DNA of 64,000 bases from Rhizobiaceae bacterium (GCA_025698895.1 JAILWO010000001.1:841001-905000), one strand, 5' to 3'; counted from the first letter of the stretch, positions 1 to 8,917 are shown. Numbers and translations are program-made. Notes: a model not told the origin generated them from the sequence alone.

Positions 1-2518
1 CCCGGACGAACTGACCACCGACGGCAGGACCCAGCAGGAGGAACTGGAAAAGCTGACATGGGAGGGTGCCCGGGAGCGCTTTCCCTCCGGGCCAGGCGAG
101 GAGGTTCGCGCGATCATCAACAAGGAACTCGGGCTCGTCGCAAAGCTGAAATACGCCGGCTATTTCCTGACCGTTCACGACATCGTCCGGTTCGCGAAGC
201 GCAATGGCATCCTCTGCCAGGGTCGCGGCTCGGCGGCCAATTCGCTGATCTGCTACTGCCTCGGTATCACCGATGTCAGACCCGAAATGATGGGTTCGCT
301 GCTGTTCGAGCGCTTCGTGTCGGAGCAGCGCGACGAGCCTCCCGATATCGACGTCGACTTCGAACACGAGAAACGCGACCAGGTGATCGCCTATGTCTAC
401 GAAAAATACAGCCACCGCCGTACCGCGCTGGCGGCCGCGGTCACCTCCTATCGCGGCCGCTCCGCACTGCGCGAAGTGGCCAAGGCAATGGGCCTCTCGG
501 ATGATGCGCGTTCTGCCCTGTCGGGCTCGATCTGGGGTTGGTCCACTTCCCGTCTGGGCGAGAAGGAGGCCAGGGCCGGCGGACTCCATATGGCCGACAA
601 TGTGACTGGACATGTGATCGACCGGGCCAACGAGATTCTCGGCTTTCCGCGACATCTGACCCAGCATGTCGGCGGCTTTGTCATCACCAATGACCGCCTC
701 GACGAATTGATGCCGATCGTCAAGACGGCAATGGATGAACGCAAGATGGTCGAGTGGGACAAGGACGATCTCGACAATGTCGGTGTCTTCAAGGTCGACA
801 TCCTGGCGCTCGGCATGCTGTCCTGCCTGCGGCGCTGCTTCGATCTGCTCGACCTCCATTACGGCCTCAGGGACGAGTATGGCCGCCCGCTGACGCTCGC
901 CACCATCCCCAAGGAGCAGCCCGAGGTCTACGACATGATCTGCCGCGCCGACACGCTCGGCGTTTTCCAGATCGAATCACGCGCGCAGATGTCGATGCTG
1001 CCGCGCCTGAAGCCGAGGACGTTCTACGATCTCGTCATCGAGGTGGCGATCGTGCGCCCCGGGCCGATCCAGGGTGACATGGTCCACCCTTATCTGCGAC
1101 GCCGGGAAGGAAAGGAGAAAGTGGAATACGTGAAGCCGGAGCTGAAAGCCATTCTCGGCAAGACGCTTGGCGTACCGCTGTTTCAGGAACAGGCGATGCG
1201 GATCGCCATCGAGGCGGCGGGATTCGAGCCGGCGCGAGCCGACAAGCTGCGCCGCGCCATGGCCACCTTCAAGCGGACGGGAACGATCGACAAGCTCAGG
1301 GATGAGTTCGTCGAGGGCATGGTCTCGCGGGAATATCCACGCGACTTCGCCGAGCGCTGCTTCAAGCAGATCGAGGGATTCGGCGAATACGGCTTCCCCG
1401 AAGCGCACGCCGCCTCCTTCGCGCTGCTCGTCTATGCCTCCTCCTGGTTCAAGACCTTCTATCCCGACGTCTTCTGCGCGGCGATCCTCAACGCGCAGCC
1501 GATGGGCTTCTATGCGCCGGCGCAACTCGTCCGCGACGCCGTGGAGCATGGCATCGAAGTCAGGCCGGTGGACGTCAACCATTCCGACTGGGACTCCACG
1601 CTGGAGCCGTCGACCTTCGATCCCGGCCGCGTGCATGATCGTCATGCCGGGATGCGGAACGTCATCCGGAGCCGTCATGCGGTGCGGCTCGGCTTGCGGC
1701 GGATCAAGGGCCTTTCCGAAGATGGTATGAACCTGCTCGTCGAACGCCGTGGCGAAGGTTACCGGTCGGTGCGCGATGTGTGGTTGCGTACCGGTCTGGG
1801 AGCCGAGGTGATGGAGCGGCTGGCCCAGGCCGACGCCTTCCGTTCCCTCGGTCTCGACCGGCGCGCCGCCCTATGGGAGGTACGTGCGCTCGACAGGGGA
1901 AGTGCCGCCGAGCGCCTGCCGCTGTTCGAACGGCCGAAACTTGCCCTGCGGGACCACGAACCCCGCACCGAACTCCCGCCCATGCCGCCCGGCGAGCATG
2001 TCATTCACGACTACCGCTCTCTCGGTCTTTCCCTGAAGGCGCATCCTCTGTCGTTCCTGCGCGGCAGGCTGGAGGCGGCCGGCGTGACGCCCAACGCCGC
2101 CCTGCCTTCCATCCGGGACGGCAAACGCGTCACCGTCGCCGGGTTGGTCCTGGTGCGGCAAAGACCGGGCAAGGGCAATGCGATCTTTCTCACGCTCGAA
2201 GACGAGGGCGGAATTGCCAATATCGTCATCTGGCTGCGCCAGTTCGAACGCTTCCGACCGATCGTCATGGGTGGACGGATGATCCGCGTGAGCGGAAAAC
2301 TCCAATCCGAGTCCGGCGTCATTCATGTCGTCGCGGAACACATGGAAGACCTGACCGGCTGGCTGGACGATCTGTCGGAAGCACGGCAGGCGGAAGAAAC
2401 GGCCCGTAACACTTCACAGACGATCGATGGCAACGGCAGGGTGATCCGCCTCGCCGACTACGGCAAGCAGGCAAGCGACGTGCGCAAGGTCATGCCGAAG
2501 GGCCGCAACTTTCAGTAG
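1..2518 (+). CDS. dnaE2: Error-prone DNA polymerase DnaE2 (ImuC), 3' part
   Basis: This is the C-terminal part of a PolIII-alpha-like translesion polymerase; the frame is open from base 2, so the gene begins before the window and the first visible Met (287) is internal. The palm motif PDIDVDF near 347-362 carries the catalytic aspartates, followed by thumb, fingers and helix-hairpin-helix regions and a C-terminal OB-fold (about 2110-2350). The short tail and the absence of the tau-binding region fit DnaE2 rather than replicative DnaE1. DnaE2 normally works with ImuA and ImuB in LexA-controlled damage-induced mutagenesis; these would lie upstream, outside the window. The PHP domain is not visible. 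Confidence 0.93.
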   Translation, partial: PDELTTDGRTQQEELEKLTWEGARERFPSGPGEEVRAIINKELGLVAKLKYAGYFLTVHDIVRFAKRNGILCQGRGSAANSLICYCLGITDVRPEMMGSLLFERFVSEQRDEPPDIDVDFEHEKRDQVIAYVYEKYSHRRTALAAAVTSYRGRSALREVAKAMGLSDDARSALSGSIWGWSTSRLGEKEARAGGLHMADNVTGHVIDRANEILGFPRHLTQHVGGFVITNDRLDELMPIVKTAMDERKMVEWDKDDLDNVGVFKVDILALGMLSCLRRCFDLLDLHYGLRDEYGRPLTLATIPKEQPEVYDMICRADTLGVFQIESRAQMSMLPRLKPRTFYDLVIEVAIVRPGPIQGDMVHPYLRRREGKEKVEYVKPELKAILGKTLGVPLFQEQAMRIAIEAAGFEPARADKLRRAMATFKRTGTIDKLRDEFVEGMVSREYPRDFAERCFKQIEGFGEYGFPEAHAASFALLVYASSWFKTFYPDVFCAAILNAQPMGFYAPAQLVRDAVEHGIEVRPVDVNHSDWDSTLEPSTFDPGRVHDRHAGMRNVIRSRHAVRLGLRRIKGLSEDGMNLLVERRGEGYRSVRDVWLRTGLGAEVMERLAQADAFRSLGLDRRAALWEVRALDRGSAAERLPLFERPKLALRDHEPRTELPPMPPGEHVIHDYRSLGLSLKAHPLSFLRGRLEAAGVTPNAALPSIRDGKRVTVAGLVLVRQRPGKGNAIFLTLEDEGGIANIVIWLRQFERFRPIVMGGRMIRVSGKLQSESGVIHVVAEHMEDLTGWLDDLSEARQAEETARNTSQTIDGNGRVIRLADYGKQASDVRKVMPKGRNFQ

Positions 2519-2523
2519 GAAGG

Positions 2524-2739
2524 TCATTCTTCCTCGGTCAGTTCCCGCGCTTCCGAAGGCAGCATGATCGGGATGCCGTCGCGCACGGGATAGGCCAGCC
2601 GGGCCGAGGCCGAGATCAGTTCCCCCTTCTCGGCATCATAACTCAGCCTGCCATGCGTGAGCGGGCATACAAGCAGTTCCAGCAGTTTCGGATCCACCGC
2701 CATCGACGGTTTGGTAACGGGAGCGATATCCTTGGTCAT
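2524..2739 (-). CDS. Trm112-like small protein (UPF0434/YcaR family)
   Basis: A 71-residue protein with the family pattern [14 protein letters not shown], then [14 protein letters not shown] near the C terminus, which is the conserved core of the bacterial YcaR/Trm112-like family. Eukaryotic Trm112 is a zinc-binding activator of methyltransferases; the bacterial role is not settled. Only one cysteine is present, so the zinc site is not retained. The start at 2739 has AGGA seven bases upstream. The family is usually about 60 residues, so the first 12 residues are a non-conserved extension. It begins 8 bases after the Lon-domain gene stops and is probably co-transcribed and coupled with it. Confidence 0.85.
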   Translation of the reverse strand: MTKDIAPVTKPSMAVDPKLLELLVCPLTHGRLSYDAEKGELISASARLAYPVRDGIPIMLPSEARELTEEE

Positions 2740-2747
2740 GGTCGATC

Positions 2748-3419
2748 CTATTGCAGCGTCGCGCCCGGATCGTCGGTGCCGCGCGCCAGCGCCATCTCGG
2801 TGATCGCGATCAGTGTCTCGGCCCGCGACTTCAGGTCAGGGGCTTCCAGCAGCGCCTGCTTTTCCGCCGGCCCGTAGGGCGACATCATCGACAGCGCGTT
2901 GACCAGCGTCGCGCTGCCCGCGCGGCTGACACTGTCCCAGTCCGCCTCGAGTTCATTGGCATCGAGATACGCCTTGAACGTCTTGAGCAGCGCGGCGCGA
3001 TCGACTTCATCCGCCCCCTCCTCCTCCGCGAGATCGCCGGCCAGTGGCGAGATCCGGTATTGCCGGTAGGGCGTCGCGCCCGACAGTTCCTCGAGCAGTC
3101 TGAAGCGGCATACGCCGTGAAGAGAGATCAGATAGCGGCCATCGCCCGTCTCCGCGAAGGAAACGATCCGGCCGAGACATCCGAGTTCGCACAGTTCCGG
3201 CGTCTCCGGAGCGCGCCGGGCACCGTCAAGCCGCGGCTGAATCATGCCGATCAGTCGCGACCGGCCGATCGTGTCGTCGACCATCTTCAGATAGCGCGGC
3301 TCGAAGATGTTGAGCGGCATTCTGCCCCCCGGAAGCAGCAGCGCCGCCGAAAGCGGAAAGACCGGCACCACGTCAGGCAGGTCGCCTGCCGTGCCGTAGC
3401 GTGCATTGCCGGCTTCCAT
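2748..3419 (-). CDS. Lon N-terminal substrate-binding domain protein
   Basis: A 223-residue stand-alone homologue of the N-terminal (LAN/PUA-like) domain of Lon protease, with the typical opening [26 protein letters not shown] and no AAA or protease domain. Such proteins are common in alphaproteobacteria; a role in substrate recognition is inferred only from the domain. I prefer ATG 3419, preceded by GGGAGAA, over GTG 3437. It lies between the thioredoxin gene and the Trm112-like gene on the same strand, an arrangement consistent with one operon. Confidence 0.88.
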   Translation of the reverse strand: MEAGNARYGTAGDLPDVVPVFPLSAALLLPGGRMPLNIFEPRYLKMVDDTIGRSRLIGMIQPRLDGARRAPETPELCELGCLGRIVSFAETGDGRYLISLHGVCRFRLLEELSGATPYRQYRISPLAGDLAEEEGADEVDRAALLKTFKAYLDANELEADWDSVSRAGSATLVNALSMMSPYGPAEKQALLEAPDLKSRAETLIAITEMALARGTDDPGATLQ

Positions 3420-3487
3420 CGTTCTTCTCCCGATCACACCTTCGGTCTATCTGGCGCGGGAAGGGGCCAACTCAAGGGCGCCGCCAT

Positions 3488-4426
3488 TCACGAAAACAGA
3501 AGCGACGACAGCTTGCGCCGCGCGGCCAGAGTGGCCGTATCGGCCATGCCCCATGCGTCGAAGAATTCAAGCAGCTTGGTACGCGCCGCCCCGTCATTCC
3601 AGCCGCGATCGGCCTTGATGATGGCGAGCAGGTTGTCGGCCGCCATCTCGCGTTCGCCGCGCGCGTTCTGGATGATGGCGAGCTCGTAGCGCGCCTGGTG
3701 ATCGCCCGGATTGGCGGCAAGCCTTTCTTCCAGCGCCCTGGGGTCGCCAAGCGCCGCCACCTCGGTCGCCAGCTTCAGCTTCGCCACGACAGCCGCCACG
3801 GAAGGCGTCTCGCGCTTCGCCTCGGGCACCGTGTCTATAAGCGCGGCCGCCCGCTCCGTGTCGCCGGCCTCGAAGAACATGTCGGCGAGCCCGGCCACCG
3901 CGTCGACATTTTCAGGCTCCTGCTGCATGATCCTCTGATAGAGGTCGGCGGCGGTGGCCATGTCGCCGGACTCGCGTGCTTGCGCCGCGGCTTCGAGCGC
4001 CTCACCAATGCGATCCTTTTTCTTTTCGCCGCCCACGCGCGCGATGAACTCGCGGATCTGGCTCTCGGGCACCGCGCCCATGAAACCGTCGACCGGCTGG
4101 CCGTCCTTGAAGGCGATCACCGCCGGAATCGACTGTATGCCAAGCTGGCCGGGGATCGAGGGATGGTCGTCGATATTCATCTTGACCAGTTCGACGATAC
4201 CGCCGGACTCCGCCACGACCTTCTCCAGCACGGGCGCGAGCTGCTTGCAGGGACCGCACCACGGCGCCCAGAAATCGACCAGCACCGGCACCTGCCGCGA
4301 GCGCTGGATGACGTCGGCGGTGAAGCTTGCCGTCGTCACCTCCTTCGGCGCGGCCGGCTGCGGCGCGGCCTCCCCGAATGTGATCGTCTGGCTGGACGGG
4401 GCGGCATAAGGATTGTCGGCGGTCAT
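3488..4426 (-). CDS. Co-chaperone thioredoxin CnoX/YbbN
   Basis: A 312-residue protein with a thioredoxin domain (about residues 30-140) and a tetratricopeptide-like C-terminal half. The active-site motif is WAPWCGPC with C57 and C60, so both redox cysteines are present. In E. coli CnoX (YbbN) links redox protection to DnaK and GroEL client transfer; some homologues lack the CXXC, but this one keeps it and may act as a true oxidoreductase. A 30-residue Ala/Pro-rich leader precedes the fold. ATG 4426 is preferred to the in-frame GTG at 4453. Confidence 0.92.
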   Translation of the reverse strand: MTADNPYAAPSSQTITFGEAAPQPAAPKEVTTASFTADVIQRSRQVPVLVDFWAPWCGPCKQLAPVLEKVVAESGGIVELVKMNIDDHPSIPGQLGIQSIPAVIAFKDGQPVDGFMGAVPESQIREFIARVGGEKKKDRIGEALEAAAQARESGDMATAADLYQRIMQQEPENVDAVAGLADMFFEAGDTERAAALIDTVPEAKRETPSVAAVVAKLKLATEVAALGDPRALEERLAANPGDHQARYELAIIQNARGEREMAADNLLAIIKADRGWNDGAARTKLLEFFDAWGMADTATLAARRKLSSLLFS

Positions 4427-4489
4427 GGCAGGTTCCACTCGTCTTTTTCGCACGGGCTTGAGCGTCGCGAAGCCCTCGGCATGTGGCGA

Positions 4490-5002
4490 TCAGGCCGAAA
4501 GTTTCAAGATATTCAGCGCGTGTCCCGTCGCCTCGACGAACCGCGCAATATCACGGCTTTTGATGGAAGTCGTTGCCTCGTTGGTAAGCGGATGGGCGTT
4601 GACGATCTCGGCCTCCATCAGCCTCTCATCGATGAAGAAGCTGACGGCGCCTTGTCGGTCGTTGATGAGGCCGAACAGGCTGACCGCGCCCGGTGTCAGG
4701 CCCAGCAGCTCCATCAGCGCCTCGGCTTTGCCGAAGGAGACGCGACCGCTTGCGCCGATGACCGTATGGATGGTCTTGAGGTCCACGGTCGCGTCCTCTT
4801 CCACCGTCAGCAGAAAGTGGCGGTCCTTGCGGTCGCGCAGGAACAGGTTCTTTGTATGCGCCCCTTCTATCTCGCCGCGCAGCGCGCGCGACTGCTCGAC
4901 CGTGAACAGTGGCGGGTGATTGACCGTGGCCACCGAAATACCGAGACGGTCGAGAAAGGCGAATAATTCCTCGCGGTCTGTCGGCTTCGCGGTATCGGTC
5001 AT
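4490..5002 (-). CDS. Prolyl-tRNA editing protein, ProXp-ala/YbaK type
   Basis: A 170-residue single-domain YbaK/PrdX-like deacylase. Such free-standing proteins hydrolyse Ala-tRNA(Pro) mischarged by prolyl-tRNA synthetase. The family pattern is seen in HTKNLFLRD (conserved Lys near residue 44 of the domain), the central LGLTPGAVSLFGL and the C-terminal NAHPLTNEATTSI. The length equals the family norm. ATG 5002 has GGAAAGAG eight bases upstream and is preferred to GTG 5011. It is downstream of no other gene on its strand, because tRNA-Gly lies beyond it on the opposite strand. Confidence 0.87.
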   Translation of the reverse strand: MTDTAKPTDREELFAFLDRLGISVATVNHPPLFTVEQSRALRGEIEGAHTKNLFLRDRKDRHFLLTVEEDATVDLKTIHTVIGASGRVSFGKAEALMELLGLTPGAVSLFGLINDRQGAVSFFIDERLMEAEIVNAHPLTNEATTSIKSRDIARFVEATGHALNILKLSA

Positions 5003-5163
5003 GGATCGCACTCTTTCCAGGCTGCGCTCGCGACAATCGGGGCAGGGCGCCTATTGCCGTCTGGCGAACCGATACGCAAGGGCAGGCGGTGGTTCGAAAT
5101 TGCCTGTTGCATTCGGCGGCGCCTTGCGCCATAGGAGGCGCGCTTGCGGTGAAAGCCGCGCGA

Positions 5164-5238
5164 GCGGGTGTAGCTCAGGGGTAGAGCACAACCTTGCCAA
5201 GGTTGGGGTCGAGGGTTCGAATCCCTTCGCCCGCTCCA
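5164..5238 (+). tRNA. tRNA-Gly(GCC)
   Basis: Complete cloverleaf: acceptor GCGGGTG pairs with CGCCCGC, D-arm with TAGCTCAGGGGTAGAGCA, anticodon loop TTGCCAA giving GCC, T-loop GGTTCGAATCC, discriminator T and an encoded CCA (5236-5238). It is intact and no copy of its 3' end recurs nearby, so it does not look like the attachment site of the accessory patch that follows. Confidence 0.97.
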
Positions 5239-5270
5239 GTTTTCTTCAAGAAAATCAAAGACTTAGCAGG

Positions 5271-5288
5271 CGCCCTCAGGGGCGTTTT
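5271..5288 (+). terminator. Terminator-like hairpin after tRNA-Gly
   Basis: CGCCC and GGGCG (5271-5275/5280-5284) form a short GC stem with loop TCAG followed directly by TTTT, 32 bases after the tRNA end. The stem is short, but position and T-run fit intrinsic termination. Confidence 0.5.
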
Positions 5289-5326
5289 CTGCTTCCCCGG
5301 CCTTGTCCGCGAAAGCGGGGAAGCAG
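5289..5326. repeat. Perfect 11-bp inverted repeat
   Basis: CTGCTTCCCCG (5289-5299) and CGGGGAAGCAG (5316-5326) are exact inverted copies separated by 16 bases, immediately after the tRNA terminator. The rest of the gap up to the fic gene (5327-5508) holds nothing else I can support; its last 90 bases (TTAATTAA-containing) are much more AT-rich than the surroundings. Confidence 0.55.
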
Positions 5327-5508
5327 TTGGAAGGATGTGCGACAGGGCCGTCCGGGATGCGAACGGCAAATTCAGAACCATGCTTGCGTGCCTCTCCCGA
5401 TCCGGACATCATCGCCGCTCCGCTATTTAAGCGCGCTTACCGTAGCACAGACGCTAATTAATCCAAGAGCCAATTGCTTAATTAAGGCACCCCGTCCATA
5501 ATCCCGGG

Positions 5509-6690
5509 ATGGCTGATGACTGCAACACCGACTCGCGGCTCGGACGCCTCATCGAAATACCCGTTGCAGGTGAAGTTGTGCGCGCTTTCGTGCCGCCTCC
5601 GCTCCCGCCGCAGCCGCCGATCGACATTCTGGCCCTCTTGCCTCATCTCAGCCTCGCCGAGCGAGCACTCGGCCGCCTCGATGGCATCACCACTCTCCTG
5701 CCACGCCAGGAGCTGTTCCTCTACATGTATGTGCGCAAGGAGGCGGTGCTCTCCTCGCAGATCGAAGGCACACAATCGACCCTCACTGACCTCCTGCGGT
5801 TCGAGACGGAAGCCCAAGCCGGTCAGCCCCTCGATGATATTCGCGAGGTTTCGAACTATGTCGACGCGATGATGTACGGCTTGGAGCGGCTGAACGAACT
5901 GCCGCTCTCGCTTCGGCTCGTTCGCGAGATGCACGCCCGGTTGCTTGAGAACGGGCGTGGCGGCACGAAGAGTCCCGGCGAGTTCCGGCGCTCCCAAAAC
6001 TGGATCGGCGGCACCCGTCCAGGAAATGCGCTGTTCGTCCCGCCACCGGTGAGCGAACTCGATGCCTGCCTTAGCGCATTCGAAGATTTCATGCATGAGG
6101 ACCAGTCCCGGCTGCCGGCGCTCATCAAAGCTGGACTGCTCCACGTGCAGTTCGAAACGATCCACCCGTTCCTCGACGGCAACGGCCGCATCGGACGTCT
6201 TTTGGTGACGCTCTATCTGTGCGTCCCTGGAGTGCTGCGGCGGCCACTCCTGTATCTCAGCCTCTATTTGAAGGCGCATCGCGCCGACTATTATCGCCTC
6301 TTGCAGGAGGTACGCGAGCGGGGTGCGTGGGAGCCCTGGCTCGAGTTTTTCCTCGACGGTGTCGCAGAGACCGCAAACCAGGCCTTTGACGCGGCGACAC
6401 GCATTGTCGATCTGTTCAAGGCCGATCGTGATCGGATCACGGCCGAGAGTGACCGCGCCGGTTCCGCGTTGCGCGTCCACGAACTTCTACAGCAGCACCC
6501 GTTTCTGACCGCCGGCCAACTCGTCGAACACACGGGGCTCTCGATGCCGACCGTCAACGCTGCCCTCGCCGATCTCGAGCGGCTCGGAATTGTCGAAGAA
6601 GTTACCGGACGCAAGCGAGGACGCGTGTTCGGCTATCGCCGCTATTTGGCTATTCTGTGTGAGGGCACTGAACCGCTCCCTGCAGCATAG
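5509..6690 (+). CDS. Fic-family AMP-transferase (class II, self-inhibited)
   Basis: A 393-residue cytosolic protein. The Fic core motif HPFLDGNGRIGR spans residues 219-230 with the catalytic His219 and nucleotide-binding Asn225/Arg227 and Arg230 present. The inhibitory-helix motif [S/T]xxxE[G/N] is present at the N-terminal side (S82...E86-G87), which marks class II Fic proteins whose Glu blocks ATP until displaced. The N-terminal 40 residues are Pro-rich; the C-terminal 75 residues look like a winged helix (LTAGQLVEHTGLSMPTVNAALADLERLGI), so it may also bind DNA. No antitoxin or partner gene is adjacent. Targets are unknown. It lies between a tRNA gene and a tRNA fragment plus IS, suggesting acquisition by transfer. 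Confidence 0.93.
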   Translation: MADDCNTDSRLGRLIEIPVAGEVVRAFVPPPLPPQPPIDILALLPHLSLAERALGRLDGITTLLPRQELFLYMYVRKEAVLSSQIEGTQSTLTDLLRFETEAQAGQPLDDIREVSNYVDAMMYGLERLNELPLSLRLVREMHARLLENGRGGTKSPGEFRRSQNWIGGTRPGNALFVPPPVSELDACLSAFEDFMHEDQSRLPALIKAGLLHVQFETIHPFLDGNGRIGRLLVTLYLCVPGVLRRPLLYLSLYLKAHRADYYRLLQEVRERGAWEPWLEFFLDGVAETANQAFDAATRIVDLFKADRDRITAESDRAGSALRVHELLQQHPFLTAGQLVEHTGLSMPTVNAALADLERLGIVEEVTGRKRGRVFGYRRYLAILCEGTEPLPAA

Positions 6691-6754
6691 CTACGACCCT
6701 TGAATGGTTTAACGCCTCCATGCCGAGATTCACTTTACGCCGAGTTCCGAGTTC

Positions 6755-6799
6755 CTCCGAAGGTGGAGGTCATAGGTTCGAATTCTGTTGGGCGCGCCA
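6755..6799 (+). pseudogene. 3' fragment of a tRNA-Arg(CCG) gene
   Basis: From the anticodon loop onward the sequence reads as the 3' half of a tRNA: loop CTCCGAA (anticodon CCG), variable region AGGTC, T-loop TTCGAAT, acceptor strand TGGGCGC, discriminator G and CCA. The 5' half (D-arm, acceptor 5' strand, anticodon stem partner) is absent: the bases before the loop do not pair with GGTGG. Tyrosine-recombinase islands typically leave such 3' tRNA copies as attachment scars. No integrase and no intact tRNA-Arg are present in the window. Confidence 0.65.
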
Positions 6800-6820
6800 A
6801 ACTCCGCTCTGTACGACCCG

Positions 6821-6860
6821 GAGACATGGGTAACGCCTTGTACCTAAGACATGGGTGACA
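6821..6860 (+). repeat. IS481 left terminal inverted repeat
   Basis: Forty bases beginning GAGACATGGGTAACGCC. It contains the motif ACATGGGTRAC twice, spaced 27 bases apart, which suggests a two-site transposase binding end. Confidence 0.85.
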
Positions 6861-8049
6861 ACCTCGTGCCGAACGGGTTGTCGATGGTTTGCAAGGTTCT
6901 CTGTTCCAGGTCGATATATCCCAGATCATAGCGCATGAAGCTGACGAGCCAAATGCCGTCGTCGACTTCGGTGATTCCGAGCCTCTGGCCGGCGAGCACG
7001 GTCGAGACGTTGATCTTCTTTCTTGCCATGCAGATGCGGCCGCAGGCGGTGACGAGGATGTCCCTGTCGTGGAAGGGGTACTCCACGCCAGGCAGCCCCT
7101 CATACGGTCTTGAGGAGGGGGCGTAGGCTTCGGCCGGCGTCTTCATGGCGAGCGCTTCGTGGGGACGCTCCTCGTTGAATTCGCTGACGAAGTCGTCGAA
7201 CCGGCCCTGTTGCTGGAGCGCGTTCATGCCGGGCGGGCGTGCGATCTCCTGCTTCAGGGTGCGGTGCATGCGCTCATGGCGGCCGTTCTGCTGCGGGGTG
7301 CCGGGCCTGATGCGCTCGATGGCGATGCCGAGCCTCAGCCAGAACACGGACAGCTTCGACAGATTGTAGAGCCCGTTCGGCGAAGCGAACGGCAACCCGT
7401 TGTCGCTTCTGATCGCGGCGGGCAGGCCGCGTTCCTTGAACAGGCGCACAAACGTCTCGATGACGGGCATCTCCCTCGTGCTCTCGAGGGCTTCGCAGGC
7501 CAGGATCATGCGCGAAGCCTGGTCGGTGACCGTCAGGGGGTAACAGTAGCGGCCGTCGCCGGTCTTGAACTCGCCCTTGAAGTCGGCGCACCACAGATCG
7601 TTGGGCGTGGCCGCCTGCGACAGCGGCGTACCCATCGCCTTGTTCGCCGCTCGCCTCTTGCGGGCGCGGCTCACAAGGCCATGCCGGTCAAGCACGGCAT
7701 GCACCGTCGACTTCGCGGGGATGCGCACATCGCCCGCCAGCCTGCGCACCAGCAGCTCGCGGATCTTGCGGGCGCCCCAATGCGGCTTGCCCTTTTTGGC
7801 GTCGACAATCAGCCGCTCGATCTGGTCGGGCAACTGGTTGGCGTAGCGGACCGGCCGGCGCGAGCGGTCCGTCAGCGCCTCCAGCCCCTCCTGCCGGTAG
7901 CGGTCCCAGATCTTGTAGCCGGTCTTGCGCGAAATGCCGAACGCCCGGCAAACATCGCTCATGCTCTCGCCGTCCAGAAGACGGCCGACGAAACGAACCC
8001 GCTCGTCCATAACCGAACACTCCTTCCACGGCATCAACACCTCCCGCAA
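6844..8049 (-). CDS. IS481-family transposase
   Basis: A 401-residue DDE transposase. It opens with a helix-turn-helix region (about residues 15-60, SMSDVCRAFGISRKTGYKIWDRYR), a second helix-turn-helix-like domain follows, and then the rve integrase core. The DDE triad is visible as D156 (WCADFKGEF), D216 (IRSDNGLPF) and E259 (NGRHERMHRTLK). It is full length with no frameshift, so it is probably active. The start codon lies inside the right inverted-repeat flank and the stop inside the left inverted repeat, as usual for compact IS481 elements. Confidence 0.95.
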   Translation of the reverse strand: MREVLMPWKECSVMDERVRFVGRLLDGESMSDVCRAFGISRKTGYKIWDRYRQEGLEALTDRSRRPVRYANQLPDQIERLIVDAKKGKPHWGARKIRELLVRRLAGDVRIPAKSTVHAVLDRHGLVSRARKRRAANKAMGTPLSQAATPNDLWCADFKGEFKTGDGRYCYPLTVTDQASRMILACEALESTREMPVIETFVRLFKERGLPAAIRSDNGLPFASPNGLYNLSKLSVFWLRLGIAIERIRPGTPQQNGRHERMHRTLKQEIARPPGMNALQQQGRFDDFVSEFNEERPHEALAMKTPAEAYAPSSRPYEGLPGVEYPFHDRDILVTACGRICMARKKINVSTVLAGQRLGITEVDDGIWLVSFMRYDLGYIDLEQRTLQTIDNPFGTRLSPMS

Positions 8050-8058
8050 AGCGAAAAG

Positions 8059-8098
8059 TGTTACCCATGTGTCCGGTACAAGGCGTCACCCATGTCTC
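8059..8098 (-). repeat. IS481 right terminal inverted repeat
   Basis: Read on the reverse strand it begins GAGACATGGGTGACGCC and matches the left end at 35 of 40 positions, again with two ACATGGGTRAC motifs. Confidence 0.85.
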
Positions 8099-8217
8099 AG
8101 GTCGCTCACTCATTGATGAAGATCAAAGGGTTGGCATGGGCGACCTGCGGGTGGCTGGCTTTGCCCTTTCCGCAGGGTATCACCGAGATACCACGCAATC
8201 GACTTGCGACGCTTCGC

Positions 8218-8244
8218 AGTGAAGCGGCACGCTGCCGCTTCACT
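8218..8244. repeat. Perfect 12-bp hairpin in the IS-to-AhpD gap
   Basis: AGTGAAGCGGCA and TGCCGCTTCACT are exact inverted copies with a 3-base loop. It lies 90 bases beyond the stop of the AhpD-like gene on the reverse strand and could terminate or stabilise that transcript, but no T-run follows on either strand. A smaller palindrome, CCTTCG-AA-CGAAGG, is at 8275-8288. Nothing else is recognisable between 8099 and 8333. Confidence 0.6.
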
Positions 8245-8333
8245 CCGCTTTGTGAAAGAGTGGCTCCCGTGCGACCTTCGAACGAAGGAACCGCTCCCAT
8301 CGCTCCCCGCATCCGATGTCGCGCCGATTTCCG

Positions 8334-8792
8334 TCAGTTCCAGCGCTGTCCGGCTACCTGCCTGATCGCGGCGTTGAGACGGTTCCACACATTGATCTGC
8401 GCGATATGCAGCAGGAGCGCCGCAAGCGCGGTCTCGTCATAATGCCTCGCCGCTTCCGACCAGACCTCGTCGGACACCGCTTCGGGCCGGTCGGCGAGGC
8501 GGGTCAGTTCCTCCGTCAGCGCAAGTGCGGCCCGCTCCGCGTCGGTGAACCAGGGCGTCTCGCGCCAGGCCGCCACCGCGAAGATGCGCCTGTCGTCCTC
8601 CCCGGCCTGCTTGAGTTCGTGCGCATGCATGTCGACGCACACGCTGCAACCGTTGATCTGGCTGGCACGCAGATGAACCAGGTAGCGTGTGACCTCGGGT
8701 AGGCCTTCGGCGGTGCTTGCCTTGCCGAGCGCGTGAAGCGCCTTCATGGCGTCGGGAAGAACGAAGACGGGATGTTTCATCCGGGCTTGCAT
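8334..8792 (-). CDS. AhpD-like / carboxymuconolactone decarboxylase-family protein
   Basis: A 152-residue all-helical protein of the CMD/AhpD fold. The redox motif CxxCxxxH is complete (C49, C52, H56 in NGCSVCVDMHAHE), as in peroxidase-active AhpD-like proteins that reduce alkyl hydroperoxides. I prefer ATG 8792, which has AGGAAAGGA eight bases upstream, over ATG 8813. The gene is divergent from an ECF41-type sigma factor. ECF41 sigma genes are characteristically paired with carboxymuconolactone decarboxylase, oxidoreductase or epimerase genes, so this is the likely target of that sigma factor. Confidence 0.9.
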   Translation of the reverse strand: MQARMKHPVFVLPDAMKALHALGKASTAEGLPEVTRYLVHLRASQINGCSVCVDMHAHELKQAGEDDRRIFAVAAWRETPWFTDAERAALALTEELTRLADRPEAVSDEVWSEAARHYDETALAALLLHIAQINVWNRLNAAIRQVAGQRWN

Positions 8793-8882
8793 GGTTTCGA
8801 TCCTTTCCTGCATGGTTCCAGTCTCTTTCCGTTCGGGTTCCTGGGCCTTCGGCCCTCGGCGATGACTTCACGGCCCGCCCGC

Positions 8883-8909
8883 TGTCACATCGGGCTTGAA
8901 CCGTTCGTC
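8883..8909 (+). promoter_or_regulatory. ECF41-type promoter facing the sigma gene
   Basis: TGTCACA (8883-8889), a 16-base spacer, then CGTC (8906-8909). This matches the known ECF41 promoter (TGTCACA near -35, CGTC near -10), and it points at the sigma gene, implying autoregulation. Confidence 0.75.
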
Positions 8910-8917
8910 ATGGCCAT

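Larger units (their letters stand above)
6821..8098. mobile_element. Complete IS481-family insertion sequence
   Basis: A 1.28-kb element bounded by 40-bp imperfect terminal inverted repeats (35 of 40 identical) around one transposase gene. The matching may extend a few bases further out (CGACC on both sides, offset by one base). I found no convincing target-site duplication. It sits 21 bases after the tRNA-Arg fragment. Confidence 0.9.

Noticed and set aside
3401-4966. A 521-residue frame antisense to the thioredoxin and tRNA-editing genes
   Set aside because: Spans two well-supported genes on the other strand and shows no domain.
6755-6799. A functional second tRNA at the tRNA-Arg 3' sequence
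   Set aside because: No acceptor 5' strand or D-arm precedes it and the anticodon stem cannot close.
6800-8110. A target-site duplication around the IS481 element
   Set aside because: Short flanking matches (CGACC on each side, inverted) are better explained as part of the terminal repeats; no direct duplication was visible.
7159-8442. A 427-residue frame antisense to the IS481 transposase
   Set aside because: Runs across the element border into unrelated sequence, so it cannot be an IS gene; no motif.
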